NCBI RefSeq assembly: GCF_015694425.1
Contig: NZ_JADQDN010000003.1
Span: 186,001 to 250,000 of the forward strand
Length of the DNA stretch: 64,000 bases
Source of the DNA: Microvirga terrestris
GTDB taxonomy: Bacteria; Pseudomonadota; Alphaproteobacteria; Rhizobiales; Beijerinckiaceae
Direction: 5' to 3'
Made by a program: the position numbers and the translations under genes. Shown here in pieces: positions 32,130 through 40,885 of the stretch (position 1 is the first letter of the stretch; the number at the start of each line of letters is the position of its first letter). Under the pieces are notes generated by a model. The model searched no databases, was not told the DNA's origin, and was given only the letters and a program-made list of their open reading frames with translations.

Positions 32130-34076
32130 ATGGCAGAACAGCACGCCGTCGTTCCCGGACATGCGGATTCCGCAGTCCCTGAGGCTACCCTTCCCGAGAG
32201 CCATCACAAGGCGAGCTTCTGGACCCTGACCCTTGGCGCCATCGGCGTGGTCTATGGGGATATCGGCACCAGCCCGCTCTATGCCATGCGCGAGACCGTG
32301 GCAGCCGCCACTGGAGGGCACCACGGCGTGCCGGTGGATCTGACCCGCGAGCTGGTGATCAGCATCCTGTCGCTGCTGCTCTGGGCCCTGATCCTCACAG
32401 TCACCGTCAAATACGTCATTCTGCTGCTACGGGCCGACAACAAGGGCGAAGGCGGCTCCTTAACCCTGGTCGCCCTGACGCAGCTCGCACTTGGGCGCCG
32501 GAGCCTGCCCGTGCTCATGATGGGCATGGCCGGCGCCGCCCTGTTCTATGGCGACGCAGCGATCACGCCAGCCATCTCCGTGCTCTCGGCCCTGGAGGGC
32601 CTGAAGCTGGTCGCTCCCTCCTTCGAGGCGTATGTCCTACCGGGCGCTCTGGCGATCCTGATCGCCCTTTTCGCGGCTCAGAGCCACGGCACGGGCAGAG
32701 TCGCGGCCCTTTTTGGTCCACTGACACTGCTGTGGTTCATCAGCATGGCGGGCCTCGGTCTTCTCCATATCGCTGACGATTGGGAAGTTTTTCTCGCATT
32801 CAACCCATATTACGGCGTATCCTTTCTCGTCACGCATCCGGGAACCGCCTTCGCCATTCTCGGAAGCGTGTGTCTTGCGGTGACCGGCGCAGAGGCGCTC
32901 TATGCGGATCTGGGACATTTCGGCCGCAGGCCGATCCGCATGGCCTGGGGAACGGTCGTCTTTCCTGCCCTCGCCTTGAACTATCTCGGCCAGGGCGCCC
33001 TTGTCCTGTCGAACCCCGAGACCATCGCAAACCCGTTCTTCCTACTGGCGCCTCCATGGCTGCTCCTGCCGCTGGTCATCCTGGCCACCCTGGCGACCAT
33101 CGTGGCGAGCCAGGCCGTGATCACCGGTGCCTATTCCCTGACCCGGCAGGCAATCCAGCTCGGTCTGCTGCCGCGCCTCGAAGTCCGCTTTACGTCAGAA
33201 ACCCACCAGGGCCAAATCTATCTGCCGCGGGTCAACTGGCTCCTGCTCGGGGCCGTCGTGGGGCTCGTGGTCCTGTTCGGCTCGTCGAGCAGCCTAGCCA
33301 GCGCCTATGGCATCGCAGTGTTCGGGACCATGGTCGTCACGACCCTGCTCGCCTGCGTGGTGATGAGCCGGAGCTGGGGCTGGGGCCCGGTGAAGACCGG
33401 CCTGATTATGATTCCCCTGCTGCTCATCGATCTCACGTTCCTCTCATCGAACCTGGTCAAGCTCCTGGACGGCGGCTACGTGCCGCTTCTGATCGCCGGC
33501 AGCTTCTTCCTGCTCATGTGGACCTGGGTGAAGGGAACCCGGATCCTGTTCGAGAAGACCCGCAAGATCGACGTGCCGTTCGTCGAGCTGGTGCAGATGC
33601 TGGAGAAGAGCCCGCCGCACCGGGTGAAGGGCACGGCCGTGTTCCTGACGAGCGATCCGGATACGGCGCCCGCCGCCCTCCTGCACAACCTCAAGCACAA
33701 CAAGGTGCTGCACGAGAAGAACGTGATCCTCACGGTCAACAGCGCGGACATCCCGCGCGTGGAGGACGAGGACCGCGTCTCCATCGAGCATGTGGGCGAT
33801 TCGTTCTGGCGCATCCGCCTGAGCTACGGCTACATGGAGACGCCCAACATCCCGCGCGGGCTGGCGATCCTGCGCAAGCAAGGCTTCAAGTTCGACATCA
33901 TGGCGACATCGTTCTTCCTGTCGCGGCGCTCGATCCGGCCGGCGAGCCAGTCGGGCATGCCGCTCTGGCAGGACAAGCTGTTCATCAGCCTCGCGAAATC
34001 GGCAAGCGACGCGACGGACTTCTTCCAGATCCCCACCGGACGGGTCGTCGAGGTCGGCACGCAGGTGACGGTGTAG
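32130..34076 (+). CDS. kup: Potassium transporter Kup
   Basis: 648 residues, KUP/HAK/KT family K+/H+ symporter. A cytoplasmic tail is followed by [20 protein letters not shown] in TM1, [33 protein letters not shown] and about twelve TM helices to residue ~430, then a cytoplasmic C-terminal domain ([30 protein letters not shown]). Start ATG 32130 (MAEQHAVV). The upstream region of 184 bases to ispG has no recognisable terminator. A palindromic repeat follows the stop. Confidence 0.96.
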   Translation: MAEQHAVVPGHADSAVPEATLPESHHKASFWTLTLGAIGVVYGDIGTSPLYAMRETVAAATGGHHGVPVDLTRELVISILSLLLWALILTVTVKYVILLLRADNKGEGGSLTLVALTQLALGRRSLPVLMMGMAGAALFYGDAAITPAISVLSALEGLKLVAPSFEAYVLPGALAILIALFAAQSHGTGRVAALFGPLTLLWFISMAGLGLLHIADDWEVFLAFNPYYGVSFLVTHPGTAFAILGSVCLAVTGAEALYADLGHFGRRPIRMAWGTVVFPALALNYLGQGALVLSNPETIANPFFLLAPPWLLLPLVILATLATIVASQAVITGAYSLTRQAIQLGLLPRLEVRFTSETHQGQIYLPRVNWLLLGAVVGLVVLFGSSSSLASAYGIAVFGTMVVTTLLACVVMSRSWGWGPVKTGLIMIPLLLIDLTFLSSNLVKLLDGGYVPLLIAGSFFLLMWTWVKGTRILFEKTRKIDVPFVELVQMLEKSPPHRVKGTAVFLTSDPDTAPAALLHNLKHNKVLHEKNVILTVNSADIPRVEDEDRVSIEHVGDSFWRIRLSYGYMETPNIPRGLAILRKQGFKFDIMATSFFLSRRSIRPASQSGMPLWQDKLFISLAKSASDATDFFQIPTGRVVEVGTQVTV

Positions 34077-34096
34077 GCATCAATGGTCCAAGACTT

Positions 34097-34136
34097 GCGC
34101 ATCGGATGGACCGGAACCGGATGTCCGCACGATGCG
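34097..34136. repeat. Palindromic repeat, family B copy 2 (diverged)
   Basis: GCGCATCG (34097-34104) pairs with CGATGCGC (34129-34136) and an inner GGAC/GTCC arm. The GCATCGGA...CGATGC ends match the other two copies. Confidence 0.5.
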
Positions 34137-34182
34137 CGAGCCTGTTGCTCTCGTGGCGGCCCGATGTCACCTTCGAGCCGCC

Positions 34183-34773
34183 ATGACTGACATCACCTTC
34201 CTCCGCCCGTCTCTCACCTGGCTGCCCGCTTACGAAGATGCCCTTGCCCGCGGATGGTCACCCAATACCGACCAGGATGTCAGCCGTGAGCAGCTCTGGC
34301 AGCTGCGCCGCAACCCTAAGCGATTCCTGCACGATCTCTACAATAGCCCGATGATTCGACTGGCCGACGGGCGGGAGGTCGCCCGCCTGCCCGCGCACGA
34401 TTTCTGGATCAGCGATGGCGAATTCTGCGGGCGCATCGGCTTTCGCTTCCAGCGCGGCACGGAAGAACTGCCACCCAGCGCCTATGGGCATATCGGCTAC
34501 ACCATCGTGCCGTGGAAGCAGCGGCGCGGCTATGCCACGCAGGCGTTGCGCATGATCCTGCCCGTCTGCCGGGAGGAGGGTTTCTCGCGGGTTCTGATCA
34601 CCTGCGATGACGACAACGAAGCCTCGCGCAAGGTGATCCTCGCCAATGGCGGCGAGGCGGCCGGCACGGTCCCGCACAATGCCCGGCCGGGTCACTTGAA
34701 GCTCCAGTTCTGGGTGCCGACGGACGCAGGTGTTGACGCGGCCGCCTCCCTTGCGGAGCGAGCCAGTCCCTAG
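34183..34773 (+). CDS. GNAT-family N-acetyltransferase
   Basis: 196 residues. N-terminal FLRPSLTWLPAYEDALARGWSP is typical of a GNAT subgroup (COG3981-like). The GNAT fold has GYTIVPWKQRRGYATQALRMILP, the acetyl-CoA pyrophosphate loop, and LITCDDDNEASRKVILANGG. Substrate unknown. ATG 34183 chosen because the family begins at ITFLRPS. Its TAG stop overlaps the prenyl synthase stop on the opposite strand (CTAG, 34770-34773). Confidence 0.85.
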   Translation: MTDITFLRPSLTWLPAYEDALARGWSPNTDQDVSREQLWQLRRNPKRFLHDLYNSPMIRLADGREVARLPAHDFWISDGEFCGRIGFRFQRGTEELPPSAYGHIGYTIVPWKQRRGYATQALRMILPVCREEGFSRVLITCDDDNEASRKVILANGGEAAGTVPHNARPGHLKLQFWVPTDAGVDAAASLAERASP

Positions 34774-35693
34774 ACCTTCCGCTCGACGACGAACCGCACC
34801 GCCTCGCAGAGCGTACCCGCCTTCGAACCGAACCTCTCGAGAGAAGCATGCGCCTTCTCCACGAGTTGGCGGCACTCGTAGCGGGCACCGTCCATGCCGA
34901 GCAGGTCGACGAGAGTCGCCTTGCCCTTCTCCTGGTCCTTGCCGGTGCGCTTGCCGAGCGCTTCCGCCGAGGCTTCCCGGTCGAGGATGTCGTCGGCCAC
35001 CTGGAAGGCGGCACCCAGCGCGCGGCCATACTCGACGAGACTCTGGCGCGCCGGACCATCCGCCTTGCCGAGGATCGCCCCAGCCTCTACCGAGAAGGTC
35101 AGGATGGCGCCGGTCTTCATCATCTGGAGCAGGCGCACATCCGCCTCGCTTAAGCTTGCCGGCCCGTAGCGGCCCTCCGCCGAGAGGTCGAGGAGCTGGC
35201 CGCCCACCATGCCGCCGAGGCCGGAGGCCCGGGCGAGCCCGAGCACGAGATCGGAGCGGATCGCCGGGTCGACCGCGGTGGCGGGATCGGCCAGCACCTC
35301 GAAGGCCAAGGTCTGAAGGGCATCGCCCACGAGAATGGCAGTGGCCTCGTCATAGGCCTTATGCACCGTGGGACGGCCCCGGCGCAGGTCGTCGTCGTCC
35401 ATGGAGGGCAGATCGTCGTGCACCAGGGAATAGCAATGCAGAAGCTCGACCGCGCAGCCGACCCGCAGAGGCCCCTGCCCTTCTGCTCCGAAGAGGCGCG
35501 CCGCCTCGACAGTCAGGAAGGGCCGCAGGCGTTTCCCGCCCCCGAGGGCAGCATGGCGCATGGCGGCCATGAGCCGGGGCGGCCGGGCAATCTCGCCGGA
35601 AGCGGCTTTGTCTGATAGCAAGGCTTCGAGACTGGCCTCAATGGCTCTCGCGGCCTCGGAAAGCCGTGTCGTGAAAGTAGGGGTGGATGGCAT
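34770..35693 (-). CDS. ispA: Short-chain polyprenyl (farnesyl/geranyl) diphosphate synthase
   Basis: 307 residues. First Asp-rich motif LVHDDLPSMDDDDLRRGRPT, GGKRLRPF near residue 53, GDALQTLAFEVL and second motif QVADDILD. It condenses IPP with DMAPP/GPP to make C15 (or C20) diphosphates for quinones, hopanoids and undecaprenol. The residues before the first motif (CYSLVHDD) fit the short-chain class. Starts of this gene (35693 or 35696) and of mtgA on the other strand are nearly back to back, so mtgA probably starts further in. Convergent with the GNAT gene. Confidence 0.92.
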   Translation of the reverse strand: MPSTPTFTTRLSEAARAIEASLEALLSDKAASGEIARPPRLMAAMRHAALGGGKRLRPFLTVEAARLFGAEGQGPLRVGCAVELLHCYSLVHDDLPSMDDDDLRRGRPTVHKAYDEATAILVGDALQTLAFEVLADPATAVDPAIRSDLVLGLARASGLGGMVGGQLLDLSAEGRYGPASLSEADVRLLQMMKTGAILTFSVEAGAILGKADGPARQSLVEYGRALGAAFQVADDILDREASAEALGKRTGKDQEKGKATLVDLLGMDGARYECRQLVEKAHASLERFGSKAGTLCEAVRFVVERKV

Positions 35694-35799
35694 CATGATG
35701 AGCCTGGATTCGGGTGGAGCCGCCGCTCCGCCCGAGGGGAACGTGGGTGAACAATTGAAGCCGAAATGGACGCTGCGGTCGGGACGGCCCGGGAAACCG

Positions 35800-36486
35800 A
35801 TGACGGCTGCCCGCTTTCTCCGCCGCTTTGTTCAGATCGGCCTCGGTCTCGTTCTCTTATGGGTCGGCGCGGTCTTTTGGCTAGGCCTTTTGTACTGGGC
35901 CGTGCCGCCGGTTTCGACCCTGATGCTCGGCCGCTGGCTCACCTTGCAACCGGTGGAACGGACCTTCGTCGGCCTCGACGAAATCGCGCCCAGCCTTCCG
36001 CTGGCCGTTCTGACCGCGGAGGACAGCCGCTTCTGCGAGCATGACGGCGTGGATTGGGACGCCCTCCGGGACGTGGTGGAGGCGGCCGACGACGATGGAC
36101 CGGCCCGCGGCGCCTCGACCATTCCCATGCAGGTGGCCAAGAACCTCTTCCTGTGGCCGAGCCGCTCCTACATCCGCAAAGGGCTCGAGATCCCGGTGGC
36201 GCTCTATCTCGACCTGATCTGGTCCAAGCGCCGGATGATGGAGGTCTACCTCAACGTCGCCGAATGGGGCGAAGGGGTGTTCGGGGCCGAAGCCGCCGCG
36301 CAAAAATACTTCCGCAAGTCGGCTAGGAACTTGAACGCCCGTGAGGCGGCTCTTCTGGCCCGGTCACTGCCCAATCCTCTCGTGCGCAATCCGGCCCGCC
36401 CGAAGCCAGGACATCAGGCCTTGGCCGGGCAGTTGCAGGTGCGGATGGTGAGGGCCGCGCCCTTCAGCGACTGCCTGAAGCCCTGA
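35800..36486 (+). CDS. mtgA: Monofunctional peptidoglycan glycosyltransferase
   Basis: 228 residues from ATG 35800. One N-terminal TM helix (about 11-36) anchors a GT51 transglycosylase domain: AVLTAEDSRFCEHDGVDWDAL with the catalytic Glu, GASTIPMQVAKNLFLWPSRSYIRKGLEIPVALYLDLIWSKRRMMEVYLNVAEWG and GVFGAEAAAQKYF. It polymerises lipid II into glycan strands. Starts at 35695/35698 are in frame and would give a 262-residue protein with a Gly/Pro-rich tail, but they overlap the divergent ispA start codon and leave no promoter space. Confidence 0.93.
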   Translation: MTAARFLRRFVQIGLGLVLLWVGAVFWLGLLYWAVPPVSTLMLGRWLTLQPVERTFVGLDEIAPSLPLAVLTAEDSRFCEHDGVDWDALRDVVEAADDDGPARGASTIPMQVAKNLFLWPSRSYIRKGLEIPVALYLDLIWSKRRMMEVYLNVAEWGEGVFGAEAAAQKYFRKSARNLNAREAALLARSLPNPLVRNPARPKPGHQALAGQLQVRMVRAAPFSDCLKP

Positions 36487-36604
36487 GGCCTCCTGAGGCA
36501 CCCTGCGGCAATGAAAAACATGCCGAATGCGCCAGGGGGCTAGATATTTGCCAGAAGACCTTGTATGAGGCGCAACCTCATCAAGTTTGAGATGTGAGCG
36601 TTCC

Positions 36605-36640
36605 CCGGTTGAGCGGGCGCTCCGCTTTTTTACCGGAGAC
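36605..36640 (+). promoter_or_regulatory. Hairpin leader before rpmF
   Basis: AGCGG/CCGCT followed by six Ts (to 36631) looks like a small intrinsic terminator 15 bases before the L32 start. CCGGT (36605-36609) can also pair with ACCGG (36632-36636), which touches the GGAG ribosome site. This could be an upstream terminator or an attenuator/ribosome-site switch of rpmF; no proof either way. Confidence 0.4.
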
Positions 36641-36645
36641 GAGAA

Positions 36646-36831
36646 ATGGCCGTTCCTAAGAGAAAAACGTCGCCCTCGCGGCGTGGCATGCGTCGCTCCG
36701 CCGATGCCTTGAAGGCCCCGACCTATATCGAGGACAAGGATTCCGGCGAGCTGCGCCGTCCTCACCATGTTGACCTGAAGACCGGCATGTACCGTGGCCG
36801 TCAGGTCCTGAAGGTGAAGGCTGACGCGTAA
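36646..36831 (+). CDS. rpmF: 50S ribosomal protein L32
   Basis: 61 residues, [20 protein letters not shown] start and [16 protein letters not shown] end, typical of alphaproteobacterial L32 lacking the zinc cysteines. Component of the large ribosomal subunit. Preceded by GGAGACGAGAA. Terminated by a hairpin at 36859-36886. Between mtgA and a degenerate EAL protein gene. Confidence 0.98.
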   Translation: MAVPKRKTSPSRRGMRRSADALKAPTYIEDKDSGELRRPHHVDLKTGMYRGRQVLKVKADA

Positions 36832-36858
36832 TTTTCTACACGTCATGCGAGTATCAAA

Positions 36859-36887
36859 AACCGGCGCTTCAAGCGTCGGTTTTTTTA
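36859..36887 (+). terminator. Intrinsic terminator of rpmF
   Basis: ACCGGCGCTT / AAGCGTCGGT stem (one G-T pair) with a tiny loop, followed by seven Ts. Confidence 0.88.
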
Positions 36888-37040
36888 TGCCCACAATCCC
36901 CAGTCTGCTGATTTTCCAAAGCTTTTTACCCTTCATTAAGCCTGAGGGCCGATCCTGCATCCTTGTTCTCCAGGACCGGCCCGACCTGCGACCCCTGCGT
37001 CGCCATCCTGGAATCGTGCGTATTTCCGAGGGTGAGCGTG

Positions 37041-38675
37041 ATGGCAACGAAGCGGCAAGGCCCGATGGGGCTGTTCAAGGGAGCCTCCCGGCTGCCGCGC
37101 AAGAGCCAGGCTGCAGCCTCCCCCGTGTCCGTCGCTGGGATCCTCTATGCCTGGGACATGATCACCGACGCTCTGACCTGGGGACCCGGCGCCGCTGAGG
37201 CCCTTCGGCTCCCATCACGAGACTTGCCCAAGAATGGTCAAGCCTTTGCGCAACTGGTCGAGCCCAGCTGCGGCCTCGCGCGCCCTGATGCCATCGCGGC
37301 CATGGAGCCTTCAAACTACGCTTACGAGACGCGCTATGCTCTGCGGCTTGAGCCCGACCGAGTTGTCATGATCGAAGATTCCGGCCGCTGGCAGCCGGAC
37401 GTGCAGGGCCGCCCCGCTTTCGCACGCGGCCAGTTGCGCATCGACTCCGCCTCTGGCGCTCGCGACCTCCTGCCTGCGGTGCTGAGGGAGCGCTCGGCGC
37501 TTCTTTGCGGCATTCAGGACGCCATCAACGAGGCCGTCCGCGTCTCCCAGACCTGCACGCTCATCGTCGGCGCGTTCGACGGGGACGAAACGGACGAGAT
37601 GGCGGAGGTTGCACGCCGGCTTCGTCCGATGATGCGCCGCCACGACCTTTTCGCGGCGCTCGGGCCGAACCGGTTCGCCCTGGCTCTCACCTGCTGCCCG
37701 GCCGCTGACACCGCAGGCGCCATGCACCGCCTGCACGGGCTCCTGCAGAATCACCCGGCCGGATCCTCACTGCGCCTGAGCGCAGCCTGTGCGCCGGATC
37801 ACACCTTCAAAGCCACAAAACTGCTGCGCTTCGCCGAGCAGGCTCTCGTTGCCGGTACGGACCGGGGTGAGGCGTCGGCTCTCTACAAGTCCCGCCCTGC
37901 CAGGGCAACACGCGTCGCCGAGCAGGCGCCGTTCGACTGGGTTGCCGCGCTCAACGACCGCAGCCTGACCCTGGCCTGCCAGCCCATGGTGGATGCCCAG
38001 ACCCGCGCGCCGATGCTGGCTCACGCCTGTGCCTCTGTGGCAGGAGCCGATGGCCGCGTCACGCCCCTGGGCCCTGCACCCGGTCTGCAGGAGGCGAACC
38101 TTCCCCTGCTCGTCGACGGACGCATGCTGGAATTGGCCGCCGATCACTTGGCTCGAATTCCGGATCGGCGACTGGCACTGCCGGTTTCATCCAGGACTCT
38201 CCAGGATGCCGAATGGCTGTCGATGCTAGCGGCGCATCTCGGCGCCCATCCCGGCATTGAGGCGCGGCTCGTTCTTGAGATTCCTGAGATTGCTCTGACT
38301 GAATGCCGGCGCAACCTCGGCAGGCTTCATGCCATGAAGGCGCTCGGCGTGGGCATCGCTCTCACGGGCTACGGGGCAGGCCATGTGCCGACGGCTCATC
38401 TGCGGGTGCTGCCGATCGACATTCTCAAGATCGACGGGGTCTTCATTCAGCCGCTGAGGCGTTCCACGGACGACCGGCTCCATGTCCGCACCCTCGTCGA
38501 CCGGGCCCAGCATATGGGCATCGCCACCGCGGCCGAGTGGGTCGACGACGAGGCCGTCGCCCGGCTGCTTGCCTCCTGGGGCGTGGATTACCTGCAGGGC
38601 GGATTGTTCGGTGAGCCCGAAGCCATCGTGCAGCCGTCCCCGCTTCAGCGGATGCTGAAGAAAGCGCGAGGCTAG
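37041..38675 (+). CDS. Degenerate GGDEF/EAL-domain protein
   Basis: 544 residues, cytosolic. A PAS-like N-terminal part (about 30-160, GILYAWDMITDALTWGPGAAEAL), a vestigial GGDEF-like region (about 165-290, GIQDAINEAVRVSQTCTLIVGAFDGD...RHDLFAALGPNRFALAL) and an EAL-like barrel (about 310-525, ending LPIDILKIDGVFIQPL...GVDYLQGGLFGEPE). The EAL signature itself is lost: the usual QPIVD...GxEAL position reads QPMVDAQTRAPMLAHACAS, so c-di-GMP hydrolysis is unlikely. Such proteins often act as signal-binding or protein-binding modules. Start ATG 37041 after GAGGGTGAGCG. Confidence 0.85.
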   Translation: MATKRQGPMGLFKGASRLPRKSQAAASPVSVAGILYAWDMITDALTWGPGAAEALRLPSRDLPKNGQAFAQLVEPSCGLARPDAIAAMEPSNYAYETRYALRLEPDRVVMIEDSGRWQPDVQGRPAFARGQLRIDSASGARDLLPAVLRERSALLCGIQDAINEAVRVSQTCTLIVGAFDGDETDEMAEVARRLRPMMRRHDLFAALGPNRFALALTCCPAADTAGAMHRLHGLLQNHPAGSSLRLSAACAPDHTFKATKLLRFAEQALVAGTDRGEASALYKSRPARATRVAEQAPFDWVAALNDRSLTLACQPMVDAQTRAPMLAHACASVAGADGRVTPLGPAPGLQEANLPLLVDGRMLELAADHLARIPDRRLALPVSSRTLQDAEWLSMLAAHLGAHPGIEARLVLEIPEIALTECRRNLGRLHAMKALGVGIALTGYGAGHVPTAHLRVLPIDILKIDGVFIQPLRRSTDDRLHVRTLVDRAQHMGIATAAEWVDDEAVARLLASWGVDYLQGGLFGEPEAIVQPSPLQRMLKKARG

Positions 38676-38676
38676 C

Positions 38677-38724
38677 GCATCGGACCCAAAAGCGGATCGG
38701 CACTTTTGAGATCGGATCCGATGC
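38677..38724. repeat. Palindromic repeat, family B copy 3
   Basis: GCATCGGACCCAAAAG ... CACTTTTGAGATCGG / ATCCGATGC: outer arms GCATCGGA/TCCGATGC and an imperfect CCAAAAG/CTTTTG inner stem. Same family as 30531-30581. Lies between convergent genes. Confidence 0.7.
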
Positions 38725-38749
38725 GGTTTTCTTCGATGGAAGTCTCGGG

Positions 38750-39325
38750 CTACTTGCTCGCCAGCTTGTCGAGCTTGGCCTGCATGTCGGCCATCTGCCG
38801 CTTCAAGGTATTGAGGTCATCGGGTCCCTCCCCCTTGGAAGCGGGCTTTGCCTCCGGCATGCCCGGGCTCCCGTTCGGGAAGGGCGAGAACATGCGCATG
38901 GCTTCGGTGAAGAAGCCCATGTTCTTGCGCACCTGCTCCTCCATGGCCTGGAAGGCCGAAGGGCCGAAGGCCTGCGCCATCTGTTCCCGCAGCTTCTGCT
39001 GCTCCTGGGACAGGTTGTTCATGGAGAATTCGAGATAGCTCGGCACCAGGGCCTGCATGCTGTCGCCGTAGAAGCGGATCAGCTGGCGCAGCACCGTGAC
39101 GGGCAGGAGGTTCGGCCCTTCCTTGTTCTCCTGCTCGAAGATGATCTGGGCCAGGACCGAGCGGGTGATCTCCTCGCCGGACTTCGCGTCATAGACCACG
39201 AAGTCCTCGCCTTTGCGCACCATGCCGGCCAGATCTTCCAGCGTCACGTAGGTCGAGGTGCCCGTGTGATAGAGGCGGCGGTTGGCATATTTCTTGATAA
39301 CCGTCGGTTGTTTGTCCGTCGCCAT
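38750..39325 (-). CDS. phaR: Polyhydroxyalkanoate synthesis repressor PhaR
   Basis: 191 residues. N-terminal PHB/PHA accumulation regulator DNA-binding domain (IKKYANRRLYHTGTSTYVTLEDLAGMVRKGEDFVVYDAKSGEEITR) then the PHB_acc domain (QIIFEQENKEGPNLLPVTVLRQLIRFYGD). Represses phasin and synthesis genes and binds PHB granules. Start ATG 39325 (MATDKQPTVIKKY) is the family start; longer frames add unrelated residues. Divergent from phaA, over a 223-base region. Confidence 0.95.
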   Translation of the reverse strand: MATDKQPTVIKKYANRRLYHTGTSTYVTLEDLAGMVRKGEDFVVYDAKSGEEITRSVLAQIIFEQENKEGPNLLPVTVLRQLIRFYGDSMQALVPSYLEFSMNNLSQEQQKLREQMAQAFGPSAFQAMEEQVRKNMGFFTEAMRMFSPFPNGSPGMPEAKPASKGEGPDDLNTLKRQMADMQAKLDKLASK

Positions 39326-39467
39326 GTTGTCCCGATACGCTCCAGGGAAATTCACCGGGCCCGGCACCCTTCGGGATGTCGGCCTGACCTGATTATAGGC
39401 CTTATAACAGAGGTGCAAAGCGCCAAAAGTCTAAGGCTTCTTGAGACTGGGTCGAACAATCCTATCC

Positions 39468-39473
39468 TTGACA
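39468..39473 (+). promoter_or_regulatory. Consensus -35 element upstream of phaA
   Basis: TTGACA occurs 75 bases before the phaA start in the divergent phaR-phaA region. A good -10 at 16-18 bases is not evident (TTCATC at 39491), so the promoter call is weak. Confidence 0.25.
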
Positions 39474-39548
39474 TCCCACCCTCTGGGGCTTTCATCGAAT
39501 AAGCACTACATACATCCCAGCACACACGGATCAGCATAGGAGAGAGGC

Positions 39549-40727
39549 ATGGCCGGAGACAGCATCGTCATCGTCGGAGCGGCACGCACCCCCGTCGGCT
39601 CGTTCAACGGGGCCTTTGCCAACACCCCGGCCCATGATCTCGGCGCCATCGCGATCAAGGCCGCTCTCGAGCGCGCCAAGGTCGACGGCTCGGAAGTGGA
39701 CGAGGTGATCCTCGGCCAGATCCTCATTGCAGCTCAGGGCCAGAACCCGGCCCGTCAGGCCGCCATGGCCGCAGGCGTGCCGCAGGAAAAGACCGCCTGG
39801 GGCCTCAACCAGCTCTGCGGCTCGGGCTTGCGCACAGTGGCCATCGGCATGCAGCAGATCGCCAACGGGGATGCCAGCATCATCGTGGCGGGCGGTCAGG
39901 AATCCATGTCGATGGCGCCGCACGCGGCGCATATGCGCTCCGGCACCAAGATGGGCGACTTCAAGCTCGTGGACACGATGCTGAAAGACGGCCTGATGGA
40001 TGCCTTCAACGGCTATCACATGGGCAACACCGCCGAGAACGTGGCCCAGCGCTGGCAGCTCACCCGCGAGGAGCAGGACCAGTTCGCCACCGCGTCCCAG
40101 AACAAGGCCGAAGCCGCCCAGAAGGAAGGCCGCTTCAAGGACGAGATCACCCCTGTCACCATCGCGTCCCGCAAGGGCGACATCGTGGTAGACCAGGACG
40201 AGTACATCCGCGCCGGCACCACCGTGGAAGCTCTCGGCAAGCTGCGGCCTGCCTTCTCGAAGGACGGCACGGTCACGGCCGGCAACGCCTCGGGCATCAA
40301 TGACGGCGCCGCCGCCCTGGTGCTGATGACGGAAGCCGAGGCCCAGAAGCGCGGCCTGACCCCTCTCGCCCGCATCGCCTCCTGGGCCACCGCCGGCGTC
40401 GATCCGGCCATCATGGGCACGGGCCCGATTCCGTCGTCGCGTAAAGCCCTGGAAAAGGCCGGCTGGAAGGTGCAGGACCTCGAGCTTGTCGAGGCCAACG
40501 AGGCCTTCGCCGCGCAGGCGCTCGCGGTCAACAAGGATATGGGCTGGGATCCGTCCATCGTGAACGTGAACGGCGGCGCCATCGCCATCGGCCACCCGAT
40601 CGGCGCGTCGGGCGCCCGCGTGCTCGTGACCCTGCTGCACGAGATGGGCCGCCGCAACGCCAAGAAGGGTCTCGCCACCCTGTGCATCGGTGGCGGCATG
40701 GGCGTTGCCATGTGCCTGGAGCGCTAA
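39549..40727 (+). CDS. phaA: Acetyl-CoA C-acetyltransferase (beta-ketothiolase)
   Basis: 392 residues. Condenses two acetyl-CoA into acetoacetyl-CoA, the first step of PHB synthesis. [11 protein letters not shown], the nucleophile Cys in [41 protein letters not shown] (catalytic His) and [13 protein letters not shown] (second Cys) are all intact. Start ATG 39549 with GGAGAGAGGC. First gene of the PHB pair; phaB follows 158 bases later, past a strong hairpin. Confidence 0.97.
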   Translation: MAGDSIVIVGAARTPVGSFNGAFANTPAHDLGAIAIKAALERAKVDGSEVDEVILGQILIAAQGQNPARQAAMAAGVPQEKTAWGLNQLCGSGLRTVAIGMQQIANGDASIIVAGGQESMSMAPHAAHMRSGTKMGDFKLVDTMLKDGLMDAFNGYHMGNTAENVAQRWQLTREEQDQFATASQNKAEAAQKEGRFKDEITPVTIASRKGDIVVDQDEYIRAGTTVEALGKLRPAFSKDGTVTAGNASGINDGAAALVLMTEAEAQKRGLTPLARIASWATAGVDPAIMGTGPIPSSRKALEKAGWKVQDLELVEANEAFAAQALAVNKDMGWDPSIVNVNGGAIAIGHPIGASGARVLVTLLHEMGRRNAKKGLATLCIGGGMGVAMCLER

Positions 40728-40803
40728 AGTTTTTCTAAAGGCGCATTTAGGGGAGATTACGGAGCTTTTCCCTTCCACGTTCTGCCACATATCCTAAGCT
40801 ATG

Positions 40804-40836
40804 TTATGCGGCGGCCTGATTCAGGCCGCCGCATAA
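40804..40836. terminator. 15-bp perfect hairpin between phaA and phaB
   Basis: TTATGCGGCGGCCTG (40804-40818), loop ATT, CAGGCCGCCGCATAA (40822-40836). No T-run, so it is not a classical terminator; an mRNA-processing or stabilising hairpin that sets the phaA:phaB ratio is possible. Confidence 0.6.
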
Positions 40837-40885
40837 CGAATGGATCCGTAAGAGATCCGCGGAACGCTCTTGGGAAGGAAACAGC

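Noticed and set aside
30614..32131. Open reading frame of about 505 codons on the minus strand
   Set aside because: Antisense to ispG, whose iron-sulfur motifs are intact on the other strand.
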